The notes under the pieces: generated by a model
What the model was told of the DNA's origin: nothing
Database searches by the model: none
What the model saw: the letters and a program-made list of their open reading frames with translations, nothing else
In this document: positions 48,782 to 59,200 of the stretch, piece by piece
How positions within the stretch are numbered: position 1 is the stretch's first letter
How the letters are laid out: every line of letters starts with the position of its first letter
Made by a program: the position numbers and the translations under genes
From: Chitinophaga eiseniae
Lineage (GTDB): Bacteria; Bacteroidota; Bacteroidia; Chitinophagales; Chitinophagaceae
DNA: 64,000 nt
Direction: 5' to 3'
NCBI RefSeq assembly: GCF_012641265.1
Contig: NZ_JABAHZ010000001.1
Coordinates: 186,001 to 250,000, forward strand

Positions 48782-50230
48782 ATGTTTTTTCCGGAAGTTT
48801 GGCGAACAAAATATATTAACGTGCATATAAGAACCGTCATATTTATCAAATGGTATGGAATGCTAGTTTGGCTACTATTGTGTTCCATACCTGTTACCGC
48901 ACAGTCCAATCCTTTTGGGAATGCCCTTATCCCGGATATGATTGCAGATGCCAGTATACAGGAAATTAATGGCACGTTTTATTGTTATGCTACAACCGAT
49001 GGGTACGACGGGGGACTCAGCACCTCAGGGCCGCCTGTGGTATGGAAATCAAAGGATTTTGTGCATTGGAGTTTTTCGGGGATTTGTTTTCCTTCAGCAG
49101 CAGGGCAGGTATACTGGGCGCCTAGTAAAGCTATCGCTGCCAACGGAAAATATTATCTTTACCCGACAGTTAACGGATACATGTATGCAGCTGTTTCCGA
49201 TTCTCCGGAAGGCCCTTTCCGTCTTGCTAAAGGAACCGATACGTTTATAAAACCGTATTCAGTTAATACTTTACTGACGCCGCGATCGTCTCATGACCCT
49301 GTTGGAATAGATGCTGAAATTTTTACAGACGACGATAAAAAAACTTATTTGTTCTGGCAGTTAAGGCATGCAGCCAGGTTGCATGAAGATATGGTAACAG
49401 TTGACACAAATGTGGCAATAATTCAAACGCCGCGTAGCGGTTATTCCGAAGGACCTATCTTTTTTAAACGGAAGGGTATTTATTACTTCCTTTATACGCT
49501 GGGAGGAGATGAAAGGTACCAATATGCTTATGTTTCAGGTAGTGTGTCGCCATTCGGCCCATTTGATAAGCCTAAAGGCAACGATATTATTGCCACTACC
49601 AATTATAAACGCCAGATATTCGGGCCTGGACATGGCTGTGTTTTTAACGTGCAGGGTACAGATGATTATTATCTCGCTTATCTCGAATACGGCAGGGGGA
49701 GTACGAACCGGCAGACTTATGTAAATAAACTTCGTTTTAATGATGATGGTACTATCCAACCCGTTGATCTTAGCATGTCTGGCGTTGGGGCACTACGTAA
49801 ATTTAAAACGGATCTTCCCAAACAAATTAAACAAGTTACTGCATCCAGCTTTCGTGCTGAAGTAAAAATCAAGCCCGCAAAAGATTCTTCTCTTCAGCGG
49901 GTGGAATATTTTGCACCTTCCTTTGCTGTTGATGGTGCTAATGGCTCCCGTTGGATGGCGTCGGAGGGGGATACAGCGTGCTGGATGATAGCTGATTTGG
50001 GCAGGGTGGTACCGGTAAAACGTAGTGACATTTACTTTGTTCGGCCAACGGCAGGGCATTCCTATGTATTGGAGTCGTCTGTTGATGGTAAACATTGGAG
50101 CCCCTGCGGCGGCTACCCCGACGTCCGCATACAATCTCCGCATTCCGATGTGCTCAGACTCAAAACCCGCTATCTCCGTGTCAGAATTGCTGAGGGAGTA
50201 AAAGGTATTTGGGAATGGTGTATTTACTAA
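48782..50230 (+). CDS. GH43 glycoside hydrolase with C-terminal F5/8-type (CBM32-like) domain
   Basis: A 482-residue enzyme. The GH43 propeller (about 45-340) carries base Asp56 (IADAS), Asp177 (IDAEIF) and acid Glu223 (YSEGPIF). The C-terminal domain (about 345-482; FAVDG..GSRWMAS, WMIADLG, YLRVRI) is a discoidin-like, CBM32-type sandwich. Likely alpha-L-arabinofuranosidase or beta-xylosidase/galactosidase on side chains. The annotated start puts 26 unusual residues before a hydrophobic stretch; the ATG at 48860 (MLVWLLLCSIPVTAQ) gives a normal signal peptide and may be the true start. Twelve bases separate it from the next GH43 gene. Confidence 0.85.
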   Translation: MFFPEVWRTKYINVHIRTVIFIKWYGMLVWLLLCSIPVTAQSNPFGNALIPDMIADASIQEINGTFYCYATTDGYDGGLSTSGPPVVWKSKDFVHWSFSGICFPSAAGQVYWAPSKAIAANGKYYLYPTVNGYMYAAVSDSPEGPFRLAKGTDTFIKPYSVNTLLTPRSSHDPVGIDAEIFTDDDKKTYLFWQLRHAARLHEDMVTVDTNVAIIQTPRSGYSEGPIFFKRKGIYYFLYTLGGDERYQYAYVSGSVSPFGPFDKPKGNDIIATTNYKRQIFGPGHGCVFNVQGTDDYYLAYLEYGRGSTNRQTYVNKLRFNDDGTIQPVDLSMSGVGALRKFKTDLPKQIKQVTASSFRAEVKIKPAKDSSLQRVEYFAPSFAVDGANGSRWMASEGDTACWMIADLGRVVPVKRSDIYFVRPTAGHSYVLESSVDGKHWSPCGGYPDVRIQSPHSDVLRLKTRYLRVRIAEGVKGIWEWCIY

Positions 50231-50242
50231 AACGCGACAGGA

Positions 50243-51850
50243 ATGATGAATGTTAAAATATTTATACCATCGCTGGTTTTTACATTACTGTTCTTCAACG
50301 TATTTGGCCAGCAAACAGAAAAGTGGGGCGACCAGGGAAACGGGACTTATATCAATCCCGTCATTCCGGCTGATTTTAGTGATCTTGATGCCATACGTGT
50401 GGGGAATGATTTCTATGCCATATCCTCCACCATGCAGTATTCTCCGGGTATGGCCGTTTTGCATTCACGTGATCTTGTCAACTGGAAAATTATCAGTCAT
50501 GTGGTTAACGACCTGACGCAAATTAGCCCAAATCTGAACTGGAGTAAAATGGACAGTTACGGAAAAGGGGTCTGGGCAGGGTCCATACGTTACTACAAGC
50601 ATAAGTTTTGGGTGTATTTTGGTACACCCGACGATGGGTTTTTTATGAGTACTGCTACAAACCCGGCAGGTCCGTGGACCCCGCTTCACCAGGTGTGGAA
50701 GGTGTCTGGATGGGATGATTGCTGTTCTTTCTGCGATGAGGACGGACAACTATATTTCATTGCCACCAATTTCGAAAATGATCCGAAGAATAATAAGAAA
50801 TATAATATACATCTTTTCAGGATGACGTCTGATGGCAAAAACTTACTGATGGAGTCGGACCGTATTATTCACCAGTCGCCGGGCAGTGAAGCAAATAAGT
50901 TGTTCAGGATAAACGGGTATTACTATCATCTCTTCAGCGAAGTAAAGCCTGAGGGGCGGGTACTGATGATGAAGCGTTCAAAAAACATTGTAGGACCCTG
51001 GGAAATGAGGCAATTGAATCACGTAAACAAGACGTCGGATAAAGAGCCTAACCAGGGGGGACTTATACAGTTGGTTAACGGGAAATGGTACTTTTTTACA
51101 CATCATGGGTCTGGCGATTGGGAAGGCCGTGCTGCCAGCTTGCTGCCGGTTACCTGGCTGGAGGGCTGGCCGGTTATCGGGGAACCAGGAGAGGATGGTA
51201 TCGGTTCAATGGTTTGGAATGCTCCTAAGCCAATTAATATTCCGAATGTTGAAAAAGGGATGCAAACTAATGATGATTTTCATTCATCCGTTTTACAACC
51301 GCAATGGGAATGGAACTACCAGCCAAGGAACGATAAATGGTCATTGAGCGAGCGTAAAGGGTTCTTACGATTACATGCTTATGCGCCGGTAAATCCAACA
51401 GGCGGCAATATGCTATTGAAAGCCGGCAATACCATCACCCAAAGAAGTTTGCGTACCACGTCGAATGAAGTGACCATTAAGATGGAAATTAAAGGTATGT
51501 GCAATGGCGGGTATGCAGGCCTGACCCATTTTTCAACCTCAGGTACCTCTTGCATTGGGATAAAGCAGGTCAATAACTCCCGGTATTTTACTTATATAAG
51601 CCATAATAGAGATAGCGTGGGACCAGCAGTAAGAAATAATACGGTGTGGTTGAGGTCTACATGGGATTTCCAGGGGATTAACAGGTATTTCTATAGTCTT
51701 GATGGTAAATTGTTTTTACCATTCGGAGGGGAGAACCAGTTGGTCTGGGGAAGCTATCGTGGCGACCGGGTAGGTATTTTTAACTTTAATCTAGAGCAGG
51801 AATGCGGCTTTGTTGATATCGATTTTTTCCATTATAGGTATTCAAAATAA
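50243..51850 (+). CDS. GH43 glycoside hydrolase (GH43_12-like) with C-terminal beta-sandwich
   Basis: A 535-residue secreted enzyme (signal to about 22, VFGQ). The propeller (about 30-320) has base Asp47 (SDLDAI), Asp158/159 (GWDDCC) and acid Glu216 (PGSEANK). The C-terminal beta-sandwich (about 335-535; ending VDIDFFHY) is the accessory domain seen in GH43_12-type proteins and in the first half of the double enzyme at 16459, with which it shares the W.LSERKG segment. Probably an alpha-L-arabinofuranosidase, like the two GH43 enzymes of the Bacteroides ovatus xyloglucan locus. Start 50243 or the ATG at 50246. Confidence 0.88.
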   Translation: MMNVKIFIPSLVFTLLFFNVFGQQTEKWGDQGNGTYINPVIPADFSDLDAIRVGNDFYAISSTMQYSPGMAVLHSRDLVNWKIISHVVNDLTQISPNLNWSKMDSYGKGVWAGSIRYYKHKFWVYFGTPDDGFFMSTATNPAGPWTPLHQVWKVSGWDDCCSFCDEDGQLYFIATNFENDPKNNKKYNIHLFRMTSDGKNLLMESDRIIHQSPGSEANKLFRINGYYYHLFSEVKPEGRVLMMKRSKNIVGPWEMRQLNHVNKTSDKEPNQGGLIQLVNGKWYFFTHHGSGDWEGRAASLLPVTWLEGWPVIGEPGEDGIGSMVWNAPKPINIPNVEKGMQTNDDFHSSVLQPQWEWNYQPRNDKWSLSERKGFLRLHAYAPVNPTGGNMLLKAGNTITQRSLRTTSNEVTIKMEIKGMCNGGYAGLTHFSTSGTSCIGIKQVNNSRYFTYISHNRDSVGPAVRNNTVWLRSTWDFQGINRYFYSLDGKLFLPFGGENQLVWGSYRGDRVGIFNFNLEQECGFVDIDFFHYRYSK

Positions 51851-52111
51851 ATTCCTGCTAGATGCGCTGGGTCTCATTATGTTAGTTTGTTATCCCACCT
51901 TTAATCTTTCACTCCCATTCTTGATTCACCCCTGACCCCAAAGCGGATAAATTCGAAGGATAAGCGTTTCTATACTTTGACTATGCAAAGAAAATGAATG
52001 TTAAGTATTTGTCCGGAGAAAATATTGCCGGGCAACCTGCGTTAATGATTTATCGTATATTATTTATATTGTCATTTTAACATTTATTTAATTGAAAAAC
52101 CTGTGAAATTA

Positions 52112-53317
52112 ATGAATCGAGGGACCATTGGAGGAATATTTTTATTTTTCGTGGTGACATCATGTGGAAAAGAAATGGCCACTGCTGCGAAAAAACTGGC
52201 ATTAAACAATCATGATACTGTTTTTGTGCATCCGGGATTATTGCATAAACAGTCTGATTTCGACCGCATGAAAAGCAAAGTGGATGCAGGAGCAGAACCC
52301 TGGCTTTCGGGATGGAACCAGCTGACCAATAATTCGCACAGTGCACTTAGCTGGCAACCCAACCCGGCAGATACAATTTACCGGGGGAATGATGGGAGGC
52401 ATCATGAGAACTACGGCCAGCTGTATAATGATATTGCCGCGGCCTATGCCACGGCATTAAGATGGAAAGTATCGGGCGACAAACGATATGCTGATAAGTC
52501 GGTACAAATCATGAACGCGTGGTCGGCCAGGCTGAAAGGTATCGGCGGCAACAACGACGCCAACCTGGCGGCAGGGATATACGGATATCAGTTCGCCAAT
52601 GCCGCAGAAATCATGAGAACTTACAGTGGTTGGGCGCCTGCAGATTTTGCCAGATTCCAGAAAATGATGCTGAACGTTTTTTATCCCATGAATCATGCCT
52701 TCCTGGTAAGAAAGGAAAGGTGTATGAGCCATTTCTATGCAAACTGGGACCTATGCGTTATGAACTCCATCCTGGCTACGGGAGTATTGTGCGATGACCG
52801 CAATATATATAACGAAGCGATCAATTATTTTAAACATGGTGCAGGAAATGGCGCAATCGCCAATGCCATTTATTTTATTCACCCGGATGGCCTGGGCCAA
52901 TGGCAGGAAAGTGGGCGCGATCAGGGACATACCACGCTGGGCATCGGTTTGATGGGTACCTTTTGTGAGATGGCCTGGAATCAGGGCGATGATATGTATG
53001 GTTATGACAACAACCGGTTTTTAAAAGGTGCAGAGTATGTGGCCGCCTATAACCTGGGCGATTCGGTTTCCTTTAAGCCCTATACCAATTGTGTGGGCGT
53101 TGTACAGGATGTTATCAGCAGCAACAGCCGGGGAAATACCCGCCCCGTTTGGGAACTGGTATATAATCATTATGTAAACCGCAAAGGACTGGCTGCTCCT
53201 AATTGTGCGCGGTTCGCCCAGAAAGTACGCCCGGAGGGTGGTGGTGGAAATTATGGCCCCAATAGTGGGGGGTACGACCAGCTGGGCTATGGAACATTAA
53301 CTTTCTCATTGAAATAA
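52112..53317 (+). CDS. Alginate-lyase-fold (PL38-like) lipoprotein
   Basis: A 401-residue lipoprotein (VTSC, Cys 18) with an (alpha/alpha)-barrel of the alginate_lyase superfamily. Conserved family stretches are HHENYGQLYNDI (97-108), GGNNDANLAAGIYGYQFANA (145-164), FYANWDLCVMNS (208-219) and WQESGRDQGHT (264-274); Asn, His, Tyr and Arg in these are the likely active-site residues. The closest group I recall is PL38, whose members cleave uronate-containing polymers such as alginate or glucuronan. A uronate lyase is unexpected in a neutral hemicellulose locus. The frame reaches a GTG at 52103; the ATG at 52112 was chosen. It is preceded by a 261-bp gap and ends before a strong bidirectional terminator, so it is probably its own transcript. 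Confidence 0.78.
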   Translation: MNRGTIGGIFLFFVVTSCGKEMATAAKKLALNNHDTVFVHPGLLHKQSDFDRMKSKVDAGAEPWLSGWNQLTNNSHSALSWQPNPADTIYRGNDGRHHENYGQLYNDIAAAYATALRWKVSGDKRYADKSVQIMNAWSARLKGIGGNNDANLAAGIYGYQFANAAEIMRTYSGWAPADFARFQKMMLNVFYPMNHAFLVRKERCMSHFYANWDLCVMNSILATGVLCDDRNIYNEAINYFKHGAGNGAIANAIYFIHPDGLGQWQESGRDQGHTTLGIGLMGTFCEMAWNQGDDMYGYDNNRFLKGAEYVAAYNLGDSVSFKPYTNCVGVVQDVISSNSRGNTRPVWELVYNHYVNRKGLAAPNCARFAQKVRPEGGGGNYGPNSGGYDQLGYGTLTFSLK

Positions 53318-53397
53318 GCACATATCCAGTCAAGCCTAAATAACGGGCAAACCAACCATGGGATGCAGGTTAATTATTCCTAAAAGTAAAAATGGGT

Positions 53398-53431
53398 ACC
53401 AGCGCAGGGAAATTTCCCTGCGCTGGTTTTT
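53398..53431. terminator. Bidirectional terminator, 30-bp perfect palindrome
   Basis: ACCAGCGCAGGGAAATTTCCCTGCGCTGGT (30 bases, 53398-53427) is its own reverse complement. T runs flank both sides (53427-53431 on the plus strand; AAAAA at 53388-53392 as T on the minus strand). It lies between the convergent PL38-like and GH95 genes and should end both transcripts. Confidence 0.9.
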
Positions 53432-53433
53432 AA

Positions 53434-55893
53434 TTATCTTCCAGGTGATGCCATCCCACGGTAAGCCTTCCCTTTTTGTGTAAACAGCTCATACATATAA
53501 CTGCCTTGTACAGATGCACTGCTGCTGCTATTATTCAGTCTCACAGGAACAGACGTACGTATTTTGCAGGGCTCTCCATTTGCAGATCTGATAGAGAAAT
53601 CAGTTAACCGGCCGTTGCGCCAGTTGATGTCTATCTCAAATCCACCCCTGGCGCGCAACCCTTTTACAGCGCCATTAGGCCATGCAGCTGGCAGTGCAGG
53701 AAGAATATCAATTACATAAGCATAGGTGCTGTCTTTAGTAGTATAGGTTTCATGACTTTGCAGCAGCATTTCCGTTATGCCGCTGACGGCGCCGAAGTTT
53801 CCATCAATCTGGAAAGGGGGATGTGCATCGAAAAGATTGGAGTAGGTACCGCCTGCACCGGCCATGACGGTTCTCTTTTGTGCAGTAGGCCGGAGCTGGT
53901 AGGATAGCAGGTGATGGGCATGATCGCCATCACGTAACCTGGCCCAGAAATTTTCTTTCCATGCAATGGACCAGCCGGTACCGTCGTCGCCTCTTAATTC
54001 CAGCGTACGGCCTGCGGCAGCCGCGAGTTCCGGGGTTTTAAAAACAGTTACCTGGTGGCCAGGATGAAGTGGAAAAAGATGCGAAACATGCCTGTGATGA
54101 GGATCATCAGAGTTGAGGTCCCAGTCTTTATTCCATTCTTCCAGCTGCCCTCCTTTACCTATCCTCAGTGGACTGATGTTATCCCTGGCGGCAATTATTT
54201 TCTTTCTGAATGGCTCATCTGTATGAAGTATGCGGCTGGCCATCGCCAAATTGTCGAACAGGTCCCAGATGATTGCCTTTTCCATAGTGGCGCCTTCCGT
54301 AACATTACTTTTCTGTTTGTTGTCAGTAATGAAATTATTTTCCGGAGAGGTGGAAGGAGAGGTAACCAGGTGGCCTTCGTTATCAGTGACCATGGTGGCA
54401 AGATAGAATTCGGCTGCGCCTTTTAATATAGGGTATATGCGTTTCAGGTAATTTATATCGCGTCCAAAGGCATAATGCTCCCACAGGTGCTGGCACGCCC
54501 AGCCGCTACCTCCTGCGAATACCCCCCATGGCAGCGCTGCTCCCGGACTTGTCCATCCCCAGCCATTGGTAGTGTACCCATAATACCAACCAGGTGTATC
54601 CGGGCCGAAATAGGCTTGGGCTGTTTTGCTGCCCGGCGCAACAAGTGCCGCAATCAGGCGTATCATGGGTTCATGCAATTCCGCCAGGTTGGTAGGTTCT
54701 GCGGGCCAGTAGTTCATCTGGTAATTGATATTGGATTTGTAGTCGCATTTCCAGGGCAGGTCGAACCCGTCGCCCCATATACCTTGAGAGTTGGACGGCA
54801 GCGGGTTGCCCGGGCGGCTGGAAGAGATCAGGAGATAGCGACCGTATTGATAAAATAATGCGGCAAATCCCGGATCGCTTTTCCCATCGCCATATGCTTT
54901 AAGTCGCTCATCTGTGGGAAGCGAATCGGCTGTGGTACCAAGGTTGATCTGAACCCTGTTGAAGAATTTTTTGTAATCGGCGATGTGGTCTGCTTTTAAT
55001 CGGTTATATCCTTTCCCTATGGCTTGTTGCAGACGCCGGGTTACTTTGCTGTGAGGATGTTCTCCCTTAAAGCCTTTGTCATAATCCAGTATATACGAGG
55101 TACCGGCCGTTACGTATATGGTCAGTTCCCTGGCGTTCCTGACGTTAAGGCTATCGCCACCACCAGTGACAATACCATCCGTAACCACTGCCAGTTGTAC
55201 TTCAAATTCCAGTGTTGCCCCGGTATTGCCCGTCATTACCAGTTTATTGGGCGCTTCAAAGCGGGTCTGTGATTTTTCTTTCCGGTTAAGCAGGATACTG
55301 ACTTCAATCGGGTTATTTCCATCTGCTTTTAAATGGTGTACCAGCACACTGTCCGGCGCACTTGAAAAAGTTTCGCGGTGATAGGTGGTTCCCAGCTGGC
55401 TGAACGCTTCCCCTGCGATCGCCTGTTTAATATCCAGCCAGCGTTTGTAGGAGTCGGTAACGGTGGCAGGGGTCTTATAATGAAGAAAAATATCCCCCAG
55501 GGTTTGATAGGAAGAATAGTAAGGGGCCGGAGAAGTCATATAACGGGTGGTGAGCTCCTGTGCTTCCTTATACCGTTCCTGGCGTATAGCCGCACGGATG
55601 GTATCCAGGAATTTGTAGGCATCCTTTCTGTCGGCATCCGGTTGTGGATCTCCGGACCATATAGTAATGTCATTCAACTGCAGCCGGTCATTCCCGATAC
55701 CACCAAATACCATCGCGCCAAATGCACCATTACCCACCGGCAATGCCTCAATCCATTCCTTTGCGGGCGACCTATACCATAGCTGCAGGTTTTCCTTTTG
55801 GCCCGAAACCTTCCCGGAATTTAACAGTAATCCTGCCAGCAAAGGAGAAAAAATGAATGTAAATTTTTTTAATGTCAAATTGACTTTTAACAT
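53434..55893 (-). CDS. GH95 alpha-L-fucosidase (or alpha-L-galactosidase)
   Basis: An 819-residue secreted enzyme with signal peptide (to about 31, VSGQ). It has the N-terminal beta domain ([19 protein letters not shown]), the (alpha/alpha)6 barrel and C-terminal beta domains of GH95. Catalytic residues are identifiable: Asn388 and Asn390 ([13 protein letters not shown]), acid Glu518 (SPENN) and Asp697 (FQIDGNFG). GH95 inverting enzymes remove alpha-1,2-fucose from galactose, the linkage found on fucogalactoxyloglucan side chains. It complements the GH29/FucP operon. Divergent from HTCS-C; the divergent gap holds a candidate HTCS-C operator. Alpha-L-galactosidase is the main alternative. Confidence 0.94.
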   Translation of the reverse strand: MLKVNLTLKKFTFIFSPLLAGLLLNSGKVSGQKENLQLWYRSPAKEWIEALPVGNGAFGAMVFGGIGNDRLQLNDITIWSGDPQPDADRKDAYKFLDTIRAAIRQERYKEAQELTTRYMTSPAPYYSSYQTLGDIFLHYKTPATVTDSYKRWLDIKQAIAGEAFSQLGTTYHRETFSSAPDSVLVHHLKADGNNPIEVSILLNRKEKSQTRFEAPNKLVMTGNTGATLEFEVQLAVVTDGIVTGGGDSLNVRNARELTIYVTAGTSYILDYDKGFKGEHPHSKVTRRLQQAIGKGYNRLKADHIADYKKFFNRVQINLGTTADSLPTDERLKAYGDGKSDPGFAALFYQYGRYLLISSSRPGNPLPSNSQGIWGDGFDLPWKCDYKSNINYQMNYWPAEPTNLAELHEPMIRLIAALVAPGSKTAQAYFGPDTPGWYYGYTTNGWGWTSPGAALPWGVFAGGSGWACQHLWEHYAFGRDINYLKRIYPILKGAAEFYLATMVTDNEGHLVTSPSTSPENNFITDNKQKSNVTEGATMEKAIIWDLFDNLAMASRILHTDEPFRKKIIAARDNISPLRIGKGGQLEEWNKDWDLNSDDPHHRHVSHLFPLHPGHQVTVFKTPELAAAAGRTLELRGDDGTGWSIAWKENFWARLRDGDHAHHLLSYQLRPTAQKRTVMAGAGGTYSNLFDAHPPFQIDGNFGAVSGITEMLLQSHETYTTKDSTYAYVIDILPALPAAWPNGAVKGLRARGGFEIDINWRNGRLTDFSIRSANGEPCKIRTSVPVRLNNSSSSASVQGSYMYELFTQKGKAYRGMASPGR

Positions 55894-56257
55894 GAAGTAT
55901 CTAAGTTTTTTATGCTAATTATTAAAATACCGGAGAAGTCTGAGATATAATCGTCATGATTAATTGGGTGATGTCTTAAAGCACCAAAGGAAATACTACG
56001 GCTGTCCTGGTATCCCGGACGGGCGGATGGCGTCATCCCAAAATAAAGATTAATGAATTAAAAATTGTCATTTAGACAAAAATTACTATAATACACCCCA
56101 AATTATGAGAATACCCCCCCTTTTTGCCGGCTGATGATGTTGTAGATTGCGATAGGAGGCGTGGGGTAAATTCGTAATCCAACCAATCAACCAAGGTCAT
56201 AATAGAGCGATAGCAGGCATTGCTGATATCCTTTTATACTAGTTTCAATTTCACGGG
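55894..56257. other. 364-bp divergent region between GH95 and HTCS-C
   Basis: Contains the TACACCCC/TACCCCCC element described separately, an inverted GGGGTA at 56163-56168, and AT-rich stretches that may hold two divergent promoters. No gene recognised. Confidence 0.45.
56092..56119 (+). promoter_or_regulatory. Candidate HTCS-C operator in the GH95/HTCS-C divergent region
   Basis: TACACCCC (56092-56099) and TACCCCCC (56112-56119) lie 20 bp apart, with TATGAGA just before the second half-site. The same composite, TACACCCC...TATGAGA.TAC.CCCC, recurs at 60482-60511 upstream of the region E SusC. An inverted half-site GGGGTA follows at 56163. Sharing of a 28-32-base composite between the two intergenic regions flanking HTCS-C argues for a common regulator; binding is inferred. 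Confidence 0.55.
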
Positions 56258-59200
56258 ATGAAAAAATTTTTAATGTACTGTTTGCTGCTGATGGTGGCAG
56301 CGTTCCACGCACCTGGTTCCCTGGCCGGCGATAATACTCACCATGTTATATCATACCTGGGCATAGAACAGGGGTTGTCGAATAATGCGGTACGCTGTGT
56401 ATTCCAGGATCATAAAGGATTTATGTGGTTTGGAACCTATGATGGGCTGAACAGGTATGACGGTAATGTATTCAAGGTATTCCGGAACAGGTTCAACGAC
56501 AGCAGCTCCCTGGTAAATAACTGGGTATTCACCATCAATGAGGATTTGCAGTATAAACTTTGGGTAGGCACGCGACAGGGGCTGAATATATATGACCAGG
56601 TATCCGGAAAATTCAGCAGTGTACGGTACCGGCTAACCGGTACAACAAGATATGAGCGGATCACCGCAGTTGTACGGGATATTAAAAAAGATGCGAAAGG
56701 GAATATGTTGATTGGAACAGAGGGGCTGGGCCTCCTGTTTTGCCCTGCGGGAACATATACTGCCGTGCCAATACCGCTGGAGGCCGACGGTCAGCGCCTC
56801 TTTTCGTACGACGCAGGAGCTATCGAGGTAGCCCCCAATGGTGATGTTTGGTTGTTTGTGCAGGGGCGGGGACTGTGCCGCATGGATAAAAACACTGCCC
56901 GGGTCATTCTTGTTAACGGAACCTTTCCAACGGGCGACTGTATAAAAGCCGACAGGGATATGCTTTGGATAGGTACGCCCAACGGACTGCAGAGGTATGC
57001 TATTTCCTCCAATCAATACCAGGAGTCCTATACGGAGGAAAATGGGAAACTCTCTTATAATAAAGTATCCGGCCTGTTCCTCGATAAAAGTGGCAGGCTG
57101 TGGATTGCCACTAATGGTGGAGGCATAAATATTATTCTTACGGGAAACGGAACCGTGGCGGGAAATATTCCCTCCGGCAATAACAATTATACGCTTGCAA
57201 GTAGCTCAGTAAGCGCAATTTATGAAGATGTGGATGGCAGAAAGTGGATCGGGACACTAAGGGGTGGGGTCAACATCATAGATCCGAAGAAAGATAGATT
57301 TCAGTCTTTCCTCCATGACCCGTTGAACAGCAATAGCCTTATAAGCAATTTCATTTTTGCCTTTTGCGAAGAAAACGACGGCACCATCTGGGTAGGTACC
57401 GATGGCGGCGGGTTAAGCAGGTGGCAGCGGAAAGCAGGACAGTTCACCAATTTCGTTCATCAGCCAGGGATACCTGTTTCTCTCAGTGATAATTTCGTAA
57501 CAAATATACGATGCGACAATGAACAGCATATTTGGGTGTCTACTTTCTGGGGAGGTATTAACAGGTTTGACAAAAAAACAAACACCTTCCGGCATTACAG
57601 GCTGACCTATAATAATAGCAATAAAGAGAGTAAAACCGTTTACCTGTTACATAAAGACAGCAAAAATACGCTATGGGCGGGAACCTTTGGCAGGGGCTCT
57701 TTGTATAAGGGGGCGCTATATAAATATGACAGATCGCAGGACTCCTTCAGGCTATTTGACGATAGTCTTACTGATCTTTTTACTATGGAAGAAGACCGGT
57801 CCGGACAACTATGGGCAGGGAATCTCCGCAGCCTCATAAAGATTGATCCGCAAAACAAAAAGCATACATCCTATATGCTGGGCAACCCGGTAAGAGCCAT
57901 TCATGAAGACAGTAAAGGGCGTTTCTGGATTGGAACAGAAGGAGGAGGCCTGATTTTGCTTGATCGCGTTCAGGGGAAAGTATTGGAACGCTATACGGCA
58001 GCCGAAGGGCTTTGTAACAATGCCGTACTCAATATCCTGGAAGACGACAAGGGCGATCTGTGGATAAGTACTTTTTATGGCATTTCCCGGTTTGATGCCA
58101 CCCGGAAGAATTTTACCAATTTCTACCAGGGTGATGGGCTTTCCAGCAACCAATTTAACTATAATGCTGCTCTCCGGCTGAAGTCCGGCGAATTGATGTT
58201 TGGCGGAATTAAAGGGTTGAACATCTTCCAGCCATCCAATATCACCGCATCGGGCGGAAAGCCCAAAATGCTTTTCACCGATATTCATATTAATAATATG
58301 CCTATCGGGCAGCGACCAGGCTACATTACGGAACAGCAGGGAGATAACATACAGAAAATCCGGGTACCATACCGCGATGCCGTCTTTTCTTTCGATTTCA
58401 CGGCGCTGGATTATTCCACTTCCGATAAGATCTCCTATGCCTATTATATGGTTGGCTGGGATAAAAGCTGGAACCAGGCCGGCAATACAAGAACAGCTAC
58501 CTACACGCACCTTGCTGCAGGCCATTACACATTTCGGGTAAAGAGCACGAACGCCGAAGGCCGGTGGATCGCCAATGAAATAAGCCTGGAAATAATAGTA
58601 TTACCTCCCTGGTATGCGTCCTGGTGGGCATATCTGTTTTACCTGTTTATGATGATGGCTGCTGTTGCAATTTATATTACCTATAAGACTAAGCAGCGGC
58701 GGCTTAAGTACGAGGTGGCCATGGCAAATATGAATACAGAGAAAGAAAGAGAGCTCAATGAAAAAAAGATTGCCTTCTTTACCAACGTATCACATGAGTT
58801 TCGTACGCCACTCACGCTCATTATTAATCCTGTGAAGGATCTGATGACCAGGCAAGAGCCAGATGGAAAGCATCATCGTGAATTGGTTACGATATATAGG
58901 AATGCCCGCCGGCTGCTTCGTTTGCTCGATCAGCTCCTGATGTTCAGGAGGGTAGACAGCGATATTGACCACTTGAAACCAGCCCGTTTTAATTTCACGG
59001 AATTATGTTGGGACGTATTCCAATATTTTGAACAACAGGCCCAGTCAGCCAATCAGCACTATTCATTCGTTTGTGATAGGGAGGCATTATGGATATCCGG
59101 CGACAGGGAGAAACTGGAGATAGCGCTGTTCAACCTGTTATCGAATGCTTTGAAATATACGCCTGCCGGCGGCAGCATCGAAATGAAGCTTTCCTCTGCT

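Noticed and set aside
51908..51939. TTCACTCCC...TTCACCCC...TGACCCC upstream of the PL38-like gene as a further HTCS site
   Set aside because: Half-site spacing is 17 bp and the TATGAGA element is absent; similarity is limited to C runs.
57809..58525. 238-codon minus-strand frame inside HTCS-C
   Set aside because: Shadow of the Reg_prop propeller coding region; no domain or start signal.
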